A DNA stretch of 64,000 nt from Cryptomeria japonica (lineage: Eukaryota > Streptophyta > Pinopsida > Cupressales > Cupressaceae). Location: positions 479,864,657-479,928,656 of the forward strand of contig NC_081412.1 in NCBI RefSeq assembly GCF_030272615.1. The letters run 5' to 3'. Positions within the stretch are counted from its first letter, which is position 1. The number at the start of each line of letters is the position of its first letter. The notes beneath the pieces were generated by a model. It saw only the letters and a list, made by a program, of their open reading frames with translations, had not been told where the DNA came from and ran no database searches. Below are positions 25,373-37,604 of the stretch, one piece after another. The translations under genes and the position numbers were made by a program.

Positions 25373-26861
25373 TTTTCTCTCTTATGAAATCAACTATGTT
25401 ATGCTATTTTGATTTTATTATCATTTATATTTAACAATTTTAAAAATGTTATCACTTACATTACTTTCTAGGTTAATATTTATTTGGTAGATTCTAATAG
25501 AATTGAATACCATACCCAAACAATATCTAGTATGAACTAGTTAGTTACAGGCTAGGTTCCAAGCGTACTTGGTAACACAATTTTTGAGCTTGTGTTTGTT
25601 TATGATTTAACAATTGATGCATCTAGCTTTGCTACGCATCTACTTTGAATACAATGAGAGGGTGATTTTGTCTAAGCCAAGAGACCCTGCTATCTAATAT
25701 CACCCAAGAAAGATACTGTTATTTTACCTTGGAAATATAAGCCTTTTGTAAGAATAATTCAATGAATTGTGATAATAACTTAAAATGAAGTGAATTAAAA
25801 TTTGATTGAGTTCCCCATTGTATTTTAACAAATCACCTAGGAAGATGTTTGTTCCTAACAATTTCCAATTCTCTTTCCAAAAGGATGAAAAAGAAGAGAA
25901 AGGAACTAATTAATGTTGGGACAGAATTTAGAAGACCTATGTTTTGTGTCTGAAAGCTACTAGCCTAGAGAGCATGGAAACAATCTGAAGTCATGGGAGA
26001 GAGTTTCAGTTCTATCTCCAGAAATTGTGTCCAGTACTCTTGTATTGAATTTTTAAATCCTTCTAAGTTTAAATGTTCATGAGGAAACTCTAAAATTTTA
26101 ATAACATACATAAATGAAAACCAATTTTGTTTTCGTCGGAATACTTTTGAAAATCACATCACCTCAGTAATTGAACTGTAACAATAAGATTGCATACAAA
26201 GTGCAGGTTTACTATGAAACATGTTAAAAGGGTTAAACTGTTTCAATTAATACAAACACTGAAACTATTAAACAACAATAGCTTGTTGGTAATCAAGATT
26301 TTGGACTCTACCCACATTTTACACCTTTTCATATAGTTACAAAGAACATAGAAAACATGTACGTGGAACTACAGATTACAACATATGTAAAAATACAACA
26401 ATCTAAATAAGAATGGGAAGCATGTGGAGAATGGTTAAGACATGCATAAATAAAAGGAAAACAAAAATCTCTCAATGTGTATCACAAACAAATCAAGGAA
26501 AAAAGCTTTTAGGCAGGGGACCGATATGATCATAAAAAATTCAAAACTTCCAAAGTATAGAGCATTTGAGATTTTACAGAGAATGTGCTAATTCAACTTT
26601 ATTCATGATGAGGCATATTCACAACTTTTGCAGTCGCACCATGGTGTTGTTTGTGTTCGCTCTGTTGGACCCTACAATTAAGATTCAATAAGATTAACTG
26701 TGCAACATAATGAAATATTAAAAAGTGTGTTATCTTATTGAGCTTCGCTTTGTTTCAAGAATAGTTTAATATTCTCTATTTAACAGGGCCAACCATGTGA
26801 AGGTGGAAGCTCATTTGGCCCCTCCCCCCCCCCCTAACATCACTCTAAATTCCCCGTTAAC
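25373..26861. other. Unassigned sequence with poly-C tract
   Basis: No gene is seen. A C-rich run lies at about 26,819-26,834, next to the left end region of the CACTA element. Confidence 0.45.
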
Positions 26862-27055
26862 ATCTAACATTCATTCATTCTTTCATCCATTATTAAAATA
26901 TAACATTCATTAATTATCACATAACGTTCATTAACACATAAAATTCATTAACTTTCATTAACACACAACATTCATCAATAATCATCAACACATATCATTC
27001 ATGAACATTCATTAGCACATAATTACATTCATTAACACATAAAAATTAGTCATTA
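26862..27055. repeat. Degenerate ACATTCATTAACACATAA repeats
   Basis: About ten imperfect copies of an ~18-bp word (cattcattaacacataa) lie just beyond the 3' end of the second CACTA gene. Clusters of short subterminal repeats near both ends are typical of CACTA elements and are bound by the TNPA-type protein; that these are such sites is inference. I could not locate the terminal CACTA repeat itself. Confidence 0.55.
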
Positions 27056-27075
27056 TCAAATAAGGTAGATTACAA

Positions 27076-30000
27076 TCATTTCTTTCTTTGTTTTTCTTTT
27101 GAAGCTATGTAAAGTCTAAGTGGAGCATTGTCTTCTTCATCATTTCCCCCATCTTCGGATGCTCTGCCCTCTTCTCATGCTCTTGATGTATGCCTAGTCC
27201 TATACAACGGACGAGGATGCTGAACCAAAGGGGGGTCCTCTGCAATAACAAAGAATTGGGTTAAATTTAAAACATTTTTTTATTATTGTTACAAGTATTT
27301 CATTAATTTAAAGAACACAATCGTTACACTCTTTACCTGATGGGGCCACATCATCTTCCACATCATTTTGTCTAGCCTCAACCTTGACATGCTGAACACC
27401 CTCTAGATCCTCTGGAGTTGAAATACGAAAAGTTACATTAATCAATACACCAATTGCAATTAAATTTGTTTAAAGGAATAACAATGGTCCTCTTTACCTG
27501 ATTGGGGAACATCACATTCCTGATGTTGTCTACCCGGATCATGCTCCACTTGGTCACCACTGACTACATGCTCTAAAATATTAACAATAATGGTTACATT
27601 AATTACTACACTAATTTTCAATTTAAGATGTTTAATTGTATTAATAATTACATTAAAAAATTTGAATAGCAAATGAATACCTCCACTACTAGGATGCACA
27701 TCCAGACCTTCATGTATAGGTTATGTTCCACGATTATCATGCTGCATTCCAATATCATGCATAGTGTTATCATTGCTTGCTTATTTAAAAAAAATATAGT
27801 CACTTTATGTTGAAACTTAACATCAAATAGATTATTGGTTAAGTATTCAATTTGAAATAATTTTCATTTAGCTTATTTACCATTGTGACAGATGCATCAG
27901 AATCTCGTGTTTGCACACTCAATTCTTATAGTCGTTCAGCCACATCTATATAGCCTTGCTGGTAGCCAATTCTCTTGTCATCTTCTGTGGGCACTCTATT
28001 GAATTCAGAGCCCTTCATTTTTGCTTAGTATTGTGAATTTTGCTTGTATTGTTTGATAAAAAAAAAATTGTTTACAATTTATAAATATTTTGATGTGATA
28101 CTTAATTTACTGATTCTTACAATTCGTGCGGCAAGTTTCATATAACCACCAGAGCCGAGTTTGTGTTGCCCATGCTTTTCTTGTCTTGCCTTGGTTGCCT
28201 TTGACATGTCAATCAATCTATGAAAAGTTTGAAATATGTTAAATTATATAAATATAATGAATAATTAGTACATATTCACATTCTTAATAGTATCACATAC
28301 CTTCTTCTGGCGTATGGTGGTGTATTTCCTTTTTTCCTTTCAATTCTCTCCTTTCCATCCAAAATCAGGTCCTTCCACTCCCTCTCTGGAATCATGGGGG
28401 GATGCTCATACTTTACGTTCTTCTCTAAATGTGTCCTGTAATGGTCTGTCACATACTTTAGATATGTGCCAGCTTTTTTCAGGAGCATAGTCTTGTTGAA
28501 TGTGTCATTTCCAAACAACCCTACCATACGGTTTGTGAGTTCATCTTTTAACTTTTTTTCTTGGTCATTCCACCTTTAAAGCAAAAACAAACCTATTAGA
28601 TTTAGAAAGAAACTGAAGCTACCTTTGATATAGTTCAAGAAATGGATAAAAGGAAAACTATTCTAGCAATGATATGAAATCAAAATAGTGGATAAGGGTT
28701 AGTTCACGTATGATGTTCCACCTTTTACGTATGGTGGGCCCAAATATCTGCAATGTAATGTCATTAAGATTTTTATAAAAAATATCATTTCCTGCAAAAA
28801 AAAATGGGATCATTAGTCCAAAATGAGTGATCAATAAGTAAATTACAATTAGACTATATATAATAATAATTTTAAAGTACCTGGAACCTTCTGTATCTTC
28901 AAGGGAATCAATTCTTTGTTGCTCACCACCAATGTGGCCTACAACATTCCTATACTAGCAATACGGGAAGATCCAGGAAATGATGGTATGTTATCACCAA
29001 TAGTCACCTCTGGCGCATCCTCATGTGCATCTCCTGCCACAGTAAATGAATCCACTATGAAATGCCTCCAAGAAAAAACACTTCAAGGGTAATAAACACA
29101 TAACGAAAGAGAGAGAAAAAGAGTGATCTACCACCAGTGGGCGGGTCAACACGAGTCGGTGCAATAGATGATGTCTGCATGCTACATGTTGTCGACATTG
29201 TAGTCGGCAATACAGTTGGGGTCGACCTTGGACCCATGTCAGCACCTGAAGAGTAATACATTAAATATATAAAACATTAAAAAAGCAAGTTCACAAGTCC
29301 AAAGGAGTGGTTTTAATATATAGAACATGGTCATCACCTGAACTACCTACAATACCCTGATCATCGCCACCAGGATGATGAGCCCTTATAAATTTCTGTA
29401 AAAACAACACATACATATTTTAGTTAATGACATAAAAGAGAAAAAAATATAAACCATTATTGAACTTTTGTTATGATTAAAGCTTTCATTACTGCTTACT
29501 TGCAAGTTTTCCACTGTCCGCAACAATAGTTGCACCCTCTCTATTATCTCATCAGTTTGAGGGCTTATGGTTGCCAAATCAACAATCTCTTGCTTAATTT
29601 TTCTAATATTCGTTTGTACCAATTGTATAGGGTTTGTGCTAAGTGCGATGTCATCAGCGCATAACACTATTGAGCACCCCACATCCCTATGGAGGTGTTG
29701 AGGTACTGCAGGTTCCTTTCCCTTATCCCGAACATCTGTCTATGACAAGAATATAATTAACACTATCAAAATTACTTCAAAACACTCAAGAAAAGATCAT
29801 AATGTAACAGTTTGCTTCTATCTAATTTGTACAATTACAATGAGTTTTACCTACTCCGTAGAAGTGTCAGGACCTACACCCCTATCTATGCTATGTGGTG
29901 GATCCATGTGGCCCTGTGACAAAGAAAATATATAAAAACATTAGTGAAATGAAACCAATAGACTTAGCAAAAAAACTTAATAATACAATGGTTTATTGGA

Positions 30001-31114
30001 TTCATTAATTGGAAGTTGGCTTAAATGGTATATATCTAGTACGTACCACCCCCATGATAGTAATTTTGTTTGTATCTATATGATTCAAATTGTAATCAAT
30101 TAGTAGCTCTTCCCCTGCACTTATTGATTTTATCACACATACAAACACATAATTTCCCTCACGTGCCTCAAATATGCAATTGGGTTGCTTATTAGTTAAC
30201 CCAGGTTGTGTACTATTTATAAAACCTGGAATATTCCCTGTTGCTTTTGGCCTTCCATCAATGTATATAACCACTCATTTACTTTGATCATTATCTTTTT
30301 GTTGTATATAATTGGCTGACAGTGCATACCTACACATACTTTTTTTATATCGAACAATCTGCATCCAATCATTATAATTGTAACAAGGTCCAACAAACTC
30401 CATCAATTTAGCAACTTTGTTGTAACAAACCTTTATGTTGTCCATGCAAAATAGGCCCAAACCATGTAACGATGAAGGTGCTATGTGATATATCCTCTCA
30501 TTAACACAAAAATCAGTGTTTATTGGAGGAAGTTCCTTGGGTACACATTATTTCAGTAGATGTTTATACCTCAAGGGCACCTCAATGTCACCTTTGGTCT
30601 CATCATCATAAGAACATAACCCCCCTTGAGCAAGAAAAAATTCCATGTGTTTATTGAATTTTCTTCCAATCTTTTGACCTCTAGTTGATCTCCCTATTTG
30701 AGATCTACTACATGTCTCACTTTCCTCTTCTATTCCTGCATTTCCCTCACTCGAGGAAGACACATCTGACAAATACCTATTTGGTGATACTTGTGCACCA
30801 TCAAATGAGAGAGTTAGTTGGTAATGAGAGAGATATTTTACAAATGAGGGTAATATTGATGAAGAAGTCAGCCATAAAGTTGATGTTGAGATTAAAATTT
30901 GAGTAAGTCCAACTGGGGCCTCAAGTGTTGATAACTGTATTAGATTTGCTGCTCATGTTGAGGTTTGAAAAACTGAGGAAGTTTGTTTTTCTTGTAATTT
31001 TAAAAAAATATATTATTTCTATAAGGTGTATTGACTTATACCTGTCGATCCATGAGACTGTGCAGGATCCTCATCAAAGGGGTTCAGGTTCTTGCACCAA
31101 CAATTGAGCATCAT
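27076..31114 (-). pseudogene. CACTA second gene: SET-like domain fused to Transposase_24-like region
   Basis: I read about 15 exons: 31,042-31,114; 30,047 to about 30,765; 29,851-29,913; 29,500-29,739; 29,338-29,395; 29,132-29,245; 28,881-29,033; 28,722-28,791; 28,301-28,573; 28,121-28,217; 27,881-28,042; 27,681-27,779; 27,498-27,572; 27,337-27,411; 27,076-27,239. Introns are GT-AG, and phase is kept across the junctions from exon 2 to exon 11. Exon 2 holds a SET-like region: HGLGLF near its start, YALSANYI, then GNIPGFINS, and finally GEELLIDYN. The usual NHSC core is changed to NST. Exons 7-10 carry the En/Spm-type region (TIRKRWND; WKDLILDGKERIERK; PPYARRR). The tail is acidic. Stops sit at 30,548, 30,275, just before the 29,851 splice, near 28,935, two in 27,881-28,042, and others, so this copy is dead. 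Role in its element is unknown; the TNPA position suggests DNA binding. Confidence 0.65.
30047..30540 (-). other. SET-domain-like segment inside the CACTA gene
   Basis: This part of exon 2 follows SET order. It has an N-terminal Gly-Leu-Gly-Leu-Phe, then EFVGPCYNYNDW, YALSANYIQ, IDGRPKATGN, the FINS motif with a downstream Q-P-N-C, and the C-terminal AGEELLIDYN. The post-SET cysteines are not seen. One TGA at 30,275-30,277 falls at a position where Gly or Arg would fit. Known SET enzymes methylate protein lysines with S-adenosylmethionine; with the altered core, activity even of an intact version is uncertain. Confidence 0.65.
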
Positions 31115-31550
31115 AAGCATTACATTTGTAATTTGATAAACAATAAATACTGCAGTATCATAAGCATCATAAGCATCGCATATGTATCATCATATATGTA
31201 ATTGAGCATCATAAGAATCACATATGTATCATCATAAACATGTAATCCATCACATACGTATCATAAATCACCATCCATCACATAGCTAATAAGTAGTCCA
31301 CATTCCATAAATAAACACAAAGTTCAAAAAATGTCACATGTATCATCATAAGCATGTAATCCATCACATATGTATTTTAAATCACCATCTATCACATAGC
31401 TAGAGGTGCATCATGAATTAATTAAGTAATGGCATTATAATTCAAAACATATGAATTATTTATGTAACCATATAAATCAAATCAATTTCTATCAAGATAT
31501 CAATATTAAATAGATAATATAATAATCGTATCTCATACATTTCATTCATG
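31115..31550. promoter_or_regulatory. Spacer between the two CACTA genes
   Basis: About 430 bp separate the start of the second gene from the 3' end of the TNP2 gene. It is filled with variants of catatgtatcatcataagca and an imperfect duplication of about 55 bp (near 31,240-31,290 and 31,350-31,402). It presumably contains the second gene's promoter if that gene is transcribed separately; no TATA box stands out. Confidence 0.4.
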
Positions 31551-34500
31551 TCATTGATCTTCTTCTTCATCCAACTCATCATCATGACCATCATGATCAT
31601 CATGATCATCATCATGATCATCATCATCATCATCATGATCATTGTCATTGTCGTCGTCATCGTCATCATCATCATCATTGTGTTTGTTATTATCATCGTC
31701 ATCACCATCACCATCACCGTCACCGTCACCATCACCATCACCATCACCATCACCATCACCATCACCATCACCATCACCATCACCATCACCATCACCATCA
31801 CCATCACCATCATCATCATCTTCTTCTTCTTCGTGTACATTTTCATCGGGAACATCATCGACTAACTGTCGATCGTGATCATCATCTATATCATCTTCTA
31901 CTTCTTCAGTATCTTCTTCTTCCATCACATTATACATTATCGGCCTTCCTTTTGGATCATGTCTAACAACAAATGACCAACTCGGTTTATGTGGAACCTC
32001 CGAGTAAAATACCTGCTCACATTGACTTGGAAGAACATAGGGATCATCCCCAACTTGTTCAAACGACCTTGTATTAAACATTGTAAATCCATTATCATGT
32101 TCAATAATAGTTCTATCAAGATCATTTTTATTCAGTCGTAGCCTATACCATTTGACGACGAACTGAACTAATTTGAAGGAATTAAAGTCACACTCAAGTA
32201 TATCATCCAAAATGCCATAGTATCAATTTTGAGACTCTTGAGGATGTATGTCGTTTCTAGATGAAATATTGGTCACCTCAAAGACTGCAGTTATCCCAGA
32301 ATCACAAGTTTTCTTCGTGTCATCCAACTGTTTGATGCGAAATTTATGACTATTGTAGCACATAGCCTTGTGGTGTTTGACCTGCAATATGTCTAACATA
32401 TTAAAATTATTGCATCATGAGTTGATAAACATACGGGTGATTAATAAAATTATACGTACCTGTTGATCTCTTAAACCATATGCTAAATCAATTTCCCTTT
32501 GTATAACATTGGAATCTCCATTACGATGAGCTTCTTTAACCAATGAAGTGACACCATCCCATGTTAATGTGCGACCAGAATATTGACATCATTCAATCCA
32601 CACTGTCATCCAATCAAGATTGTTTGCAATATACAAATGTAGCGCATCCCACTCCTGACCAACTGTACAAATAATTAATAGACCACTTACAACTGATTTG
32701 TTTAGAAGATGAAATATTAATTTACTACAATAACATCTTATAATTACCTCTCACTTTCTTCAATCTACCTTTCCCCATCAAGTGCTCCCCTTCAAATTTA
32801 TTAATGGGGTTGGGATCCCAAATGCAATCTACATGGATTTTTGCTGCAAACTTAGGAAGATATTCAGTAATGTACACCATAGTTTGGTATACCATATATC
32901 CCTCCACCATAGAACCCTCAGGATGTGCTCTTTGTCGAACCAAAGCCTTCAAAAATTTCAAGTGCCTCTCAACCATCCACATTGACCTAGTGTGTACAAG
33001 TCCACACAATTCGATCTCCTCAACTTGGTGTATGAGGTAGTGTTCTTGTGCATTGAAAAAAGTTGAAGGTAGACACTTTTGCATTTCACACATTAGATGA
33101 GGGATTTTTCTCTTCCAATATTTTATATCTTCATTGTGGATTTCTTTAGATGACAACCACCTAAAAGAGATTGAAGATGCAAAAATATATAAACGAGACT
33201 TTACAAAATAATATACAATATATTGCATAACAAGTAAAACAAATGGCAAATATAATATCTATACAACAAATTGAACAAACATCACTACTTACCTCACATA
33301 TTTTCCAAGATCATATATGACTTGCTTGATATTATTGTCAAAGTGGTTTGGGAGAGATAGAGGTAGAAAGTACTGCAACAATTATAAAATGATCTTTTCA
33401 TTGTTTTCTAACATAATACAATGAAAAGTACATGCGCAGTATACAAATATATAGTAAATACACAAGAACGTGAATTACCTTAATGAAGGTATGCCAATAA
33501 TGCATTTTCATCCTTGGCCCAAATTCACTCTTCTTTGATATGAGATTGTTTATGTTCACAGCAAATCTTGTGGGAAATCGAATTTTTCGTATGACTTCTT
33601 TTATAGAATTCCTTTGCTGCTCCGTTAATAACCAAGGAAGGGTACTTATATTAATCTGATCTCCATTGCTATTTGATTGAATGACATTTTTCATTGCATG
33701 ATTGGATTCCACAATGTCACTACAAATTTTGACAATTTTTTCTTTGTCACGCCTTCCATCCAATATTTTCCATAATGTCTCTGTTATATTCTTTCCAATA
33801 TGCATTGTATCAAACAAATGCACAATTTGTAGCTGCTCGTAGTAAGGCAACCTACTGAATTGTCTGGGATAACTTTTTAGTCCCTTTCGAAGGTGGCCAT
33901 CCATGCATTGATGACCTTCAGTATCATCAATTACATCATCAGTAAACAAAACATGATAGAAAAATTCAAATTCCAAACATAAACCATTAGATGGAATGAC
34001 ATTACCTTGACGTTTGATTCTATTATATTCCAACTTCCATAAGTGAGGAGTCATTCTTCGTGGCTTTGATGTAGTCTCTTCTTTCCCATTGAAAAGATGT
34101 TTTTCAGTATTCCGGTACTTATGATTTTTGTGAAGGAAGTGCCTATACTCATCAAACACCTGCTTTCCTAAACTTTTTGAATGACGAGATTTCATCTTTG
34201 GACCACAAACTGGACATGCAAATTTTCCCTTTGTTTGAAGACCTGCAAGATAATGTATAATTCTATTAAATCTGTTAATTTTTATAATTATAATTATCAT
34301 GCGCAACTTGAACACTATAACGTACCACAAAAATGTGTTAGCCTGGGGCATCATGTATTGTCCATACAAGCATTGCATGGAATTGAAATTTTCTTTGTCC
34401 TATTGGTATAGAGATGTCATACATGGTCACACCATTCCATAACTCCAGCAACTCATTGATAAGAGGCTTAATATATACATTCATATCTTTAACTTGGTAC

Positions 34501-35926
34501 TTGCCTAGTGGAATGAACAAAAACATTACATAATTATTATGACCATTTTACTACAATATTTATAATTAAATGTAGATGACTATTAAATGATAAAATACTT
34601 GGAACAATCATTGCCAACAGTATGTGCTTCCTCTTTATTGACATCCATGGAGGAATATTATTGTTGATAACAAAAATAGGCCACACCGAGTAAACAGATC
34701 TCAACTCTCCAAATGGATTGACACCGTCCACTGCCAATGAAAGCCTGAGATTACGAGGTTCTTCTTTAAAGTGTGGCCACTTTTCCTCTATGTCCATAAA
34801 TGCTGAACCATCCGCAAGCATTCGAATAATGTCATCTCGACTTCTATTGCGTGCATGGTAATCCGTAAATTGTGCTAAGCTAGTGCACCTAAATAATCGT
34901 TGCATATGTGGAATAATGGGAATATAAAAAAGAACCTTGCGAGGCACCCTTTTTGTTATTTGATCTGTTCAATATCTACTGATATGACATTTAGGGCATT
35001 CTGTTCCAAATTCATGTTGTTTATGATATATAATATGATCATTGGGACAAGCATCTATTGTTTGATACTCCATTCCAATATCTTTCATAATGGCAGATAA
35101 TTCTCGGTATGAGCAAGGTAGAATATTTGATGGTGGTAAGAAAAACTCACCTATCAATCTACAGCAAAAAAAAAAAGTTTGAGGTGTTAATATAAAGAAT
35201 ATTAATGGTACATGATTCACCATTTATTAACTGTAATGACATGTATGACACACCTTAACATACGTGAGATTGTTATGTTGGATAAACCATTCATAACCTT
35301 CAAGTTCACCAACAACAATACAGTAGAGAGAAGAGTTGTTTGGGAGCCTTTGTAAAGGGGCTCATATGCCTTCTCAAGAAGAGGTAAATCATGAACATCA
35401 AGGTCATCCTAATCATCATGATCAGCTGTGCCAGTACTAAATGTGTCATGGATCAATGTATTTGTACCATCATCTTCAATTGTGTTTTCTGGTGCATGAT
35501 CATCATCTTCCATGGGATCATTATCTTCAGCTTCGATATTCACACCTCCATGTTCCTCCACTTCGAAAACCATATTCTTCGAGTTGTGTTGGTCCATATC
35601 ATGTGCCCTGAGGTGCTCGACCTATATAAAAATGATCAACATAAATAAACCATGATCATGATCTCATTATCAAGTGATTTCTTATGTATATAAATTGTTA
35701 AAACGATATAATGAACAACTTACCAGTGGATGATAATCATGTCCCCCTTCAATGTGACCATGCTGCCTACAATGTTTCTTAGTTGTTTTGATTAGAAGTC
35801 TTCGATTCTTTAAGCCCTTACAAATTTTGTAGGGACAATAACATTTCCCATCACCTTTTCTTTTCAAGTTAGACCATAATCTAGCAATTGTCCCTTATTT
35901 TGTTCTTCACTGATATTATCTGACAT
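31551..35926 (-). pseudogene. CACTA (En/Spm) TNP2-type transposase
   Basis: Nine exons are readable: 35,723-35,926; 35,254-35,621; 34,599-35,158; 34,326-34,504; 33,479-34,242; 33,293-33,372; 32,748-33,160; 32,460-32,662; 31,551-32,381. Introns are short GT-AG. Exon 1 is the Transpos_assoc-like Cys/His region (GKCYCPYKICKG). Exons 2-5 are the transposase core: CPNDHIIYHKQ, ECPKCHISRY, VDGVNPFGELRSVYSVWP, TIHDAPG, GKFACPVCG. Exon 7 is DUF4218-like (EEIELCGLVHTRSMW; HPEGSMVEGYM). Exon 9 is DUF4216-like and ends in a long Asp/Gly tail. About 1200 codons, the usual size for TNP2. Damage: a 1-base deletion in exon 1 relative to the second copy, TAG at 35,409, TGA at 34,969, TGA near 32,590 and 32,215, and frame slips in exon 4 and at exon 8. 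It would cut element ends if intact. Confidence 0.85.
31701..31811. repeat. (ATCACC)n microsatellite in coding sequence
   Basis: About 18 units of ATCACC (with two variant ACCGTC steps) lie inside the last TNP2 exon. On the coding strand they read as alternating Asp-Gly, flanked by further Asp-rich codons, making an acidic tail of about 80 residues. Confidence 0.95.
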
Positions 35927-37604
35927 GGTCTTCCTTCACAGGCAAAAAAATTAGGTTATGGAAACTTCAGTGCAAAAGCTTCACAAAAATTGCAAATTGA
36001 ACCAAAACCATTTAACTCTTCTTTTTCATCTTAAAACATTGAACTTAATAGAGAACATATTTAATGTAGCTGATTGTGTGAATTTCTAAGCATTGTGTCT
36101 ACAAATTCTTACTAAAAGTTTGCCTATTGCAGACTTTCTGAGAGACATTTTTTAGTATTCTAAGCCTTGGTTCTTGTATTTTCACTGGTGATAAGTTGGA
36201 AACTTTATGGCAGACCTGTAGCCAATCGATGTAATTTTGACAAGTTATACACCAAGCAAACAGGCATCTAGAACTAGCATTGTTTGCAGGTCACCCCTAC
36301 CCTATGCCATGGGTATATGACTACCCAGAACTCCAGTTTAAGCATCAATCCTAGAAATGATCAGTATATGACTACCCAGAACTCCAGTTTAAGCATTAAG
36401 TTACATCATTATTGACCTTACTTTGGGATGCTATGTATGAGATTGGAACCTTTTGTAAGGTGTGATCAATGTGCTATCATAAATGTAAAGCCAAAACCAT
36501 TTTGATGAGATCATGCTCCCACTAATACTATTTTGCCTTGTTAATTTTGCACCCACAAAAATGATAGAACCAGATATAATATGCCATCAATGCCCATATA
36601 CCGACAATGCTCAAGATGAGCCACTTAGAGGTAGAGTTTAACCACTTTCCATATAGGTACATTATCTCTAACCTCATTTTCCCTATAGGTAACTGATTAG
36701 GTTCATTTTAGAGTCTTATTTCCAAATATGTACCTCTATGTTAGCTTTTTGCTTTATTATTTGCCTGTTTATGCTTAATCTTGTCAATTTTGCATAATTT
36801 TACTTAGTTCTTGCATCTTCAATGAAATTATATCTAATCATATCCAATCACATCAAAATGGAACAATTAATCATATTGTCGGTCTCTCCTAGAGGAATTA
36901 AATTGAACCAAATTGACTATTCCCCAATAAAATGTTTTGAAATGGTGAATGTATAAGTTTGTAGTTTACTTTCCAACCGAATTTAGCTAAATTTACCCTA
37001 TATTTAGCTGAATTTACCCTTTTAGCTGAATTTACCCTATATTTAGGTGAATCTACCCTTGTATCATTCCTTGATCTAGTATGTCATTCCACCAATCAAT
37101 AATTTTTCCATATTCTTGGGAGAATACACTATCCCTTAGGTGAATATTCCATATCCTTAAATGAATCCTCCTTGTCATCATCCTAAGTTCTCTTTTTGTT
37201 AAGTCTTATCCCTTCATCTTTAGGAAAATCCACCTATCCTTATGTGAATCTACTTTATCTTAGGTGAATCTATTTCACATAAATCATTTATCTTATCCAT
37301 CTTTCTTATGCAAATGGTGAATTTTTCCTATCCTTAGATGACTACACTCCCATTTAGGTGAATCTATCTAGTTTTAGTCTCCTTCCATTATTTTGTCCAA
37401 ATTTGTATCCTCTAGTTTACATGAATCTACTTGTTCTTAGGAAAATCAACCCTATCATTCTAAGGAAAATTCACCTTGTCATCATCCTTAATCATCTACC
37501 TTTCAAGTGTATAGTCCATCCATCCTTGGGAGAATCTAACATATTATTGGGAAAATCCACTCCCTCTTAGGTGAATCCACCTTTTCCACCTTCTCATTAA
37601 TTTA
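35927..37604. other. CACTA 5' flank and degenerate-repeat spacer
   Basis: 35,927-36,166 is shared with the second CACTA copy and is probably 5' untranslated or subterminal sequence. A 32-bp word (tatgactacccagaactcca...) is duplicated at 36,313 and 36,364. From about 36,960 to 37,600 variants of ttaggtgaatctacc recur many times. No gene is seen. The right edge is the truncated gypsy pol. Confidence 0.5.

Noticed and set aside
26842-26855. CACTCTAAATTCC as the CACTA terminal repeat
   Set aside because: No convincing inverted partner near 36.2 kb (only a loose tttagagtc at about 36,709) and no 3-bp duplication found.
31460-31865. Open frames of Met-Val, Ile-Thr or Ser-Pro repeats across the CACCAT tract
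   Set aside because: These are other-frame readings of the microsatellite; the Asp-Gly frame continues the TNP2 exon.
36170-36200. Minus-strand CACCAGTGAAAA as the other CACTA end
   Set aside because: Resembles a CACTA terminus, but no matching left end exists, and homology with the second copy ends before it at 36,166.
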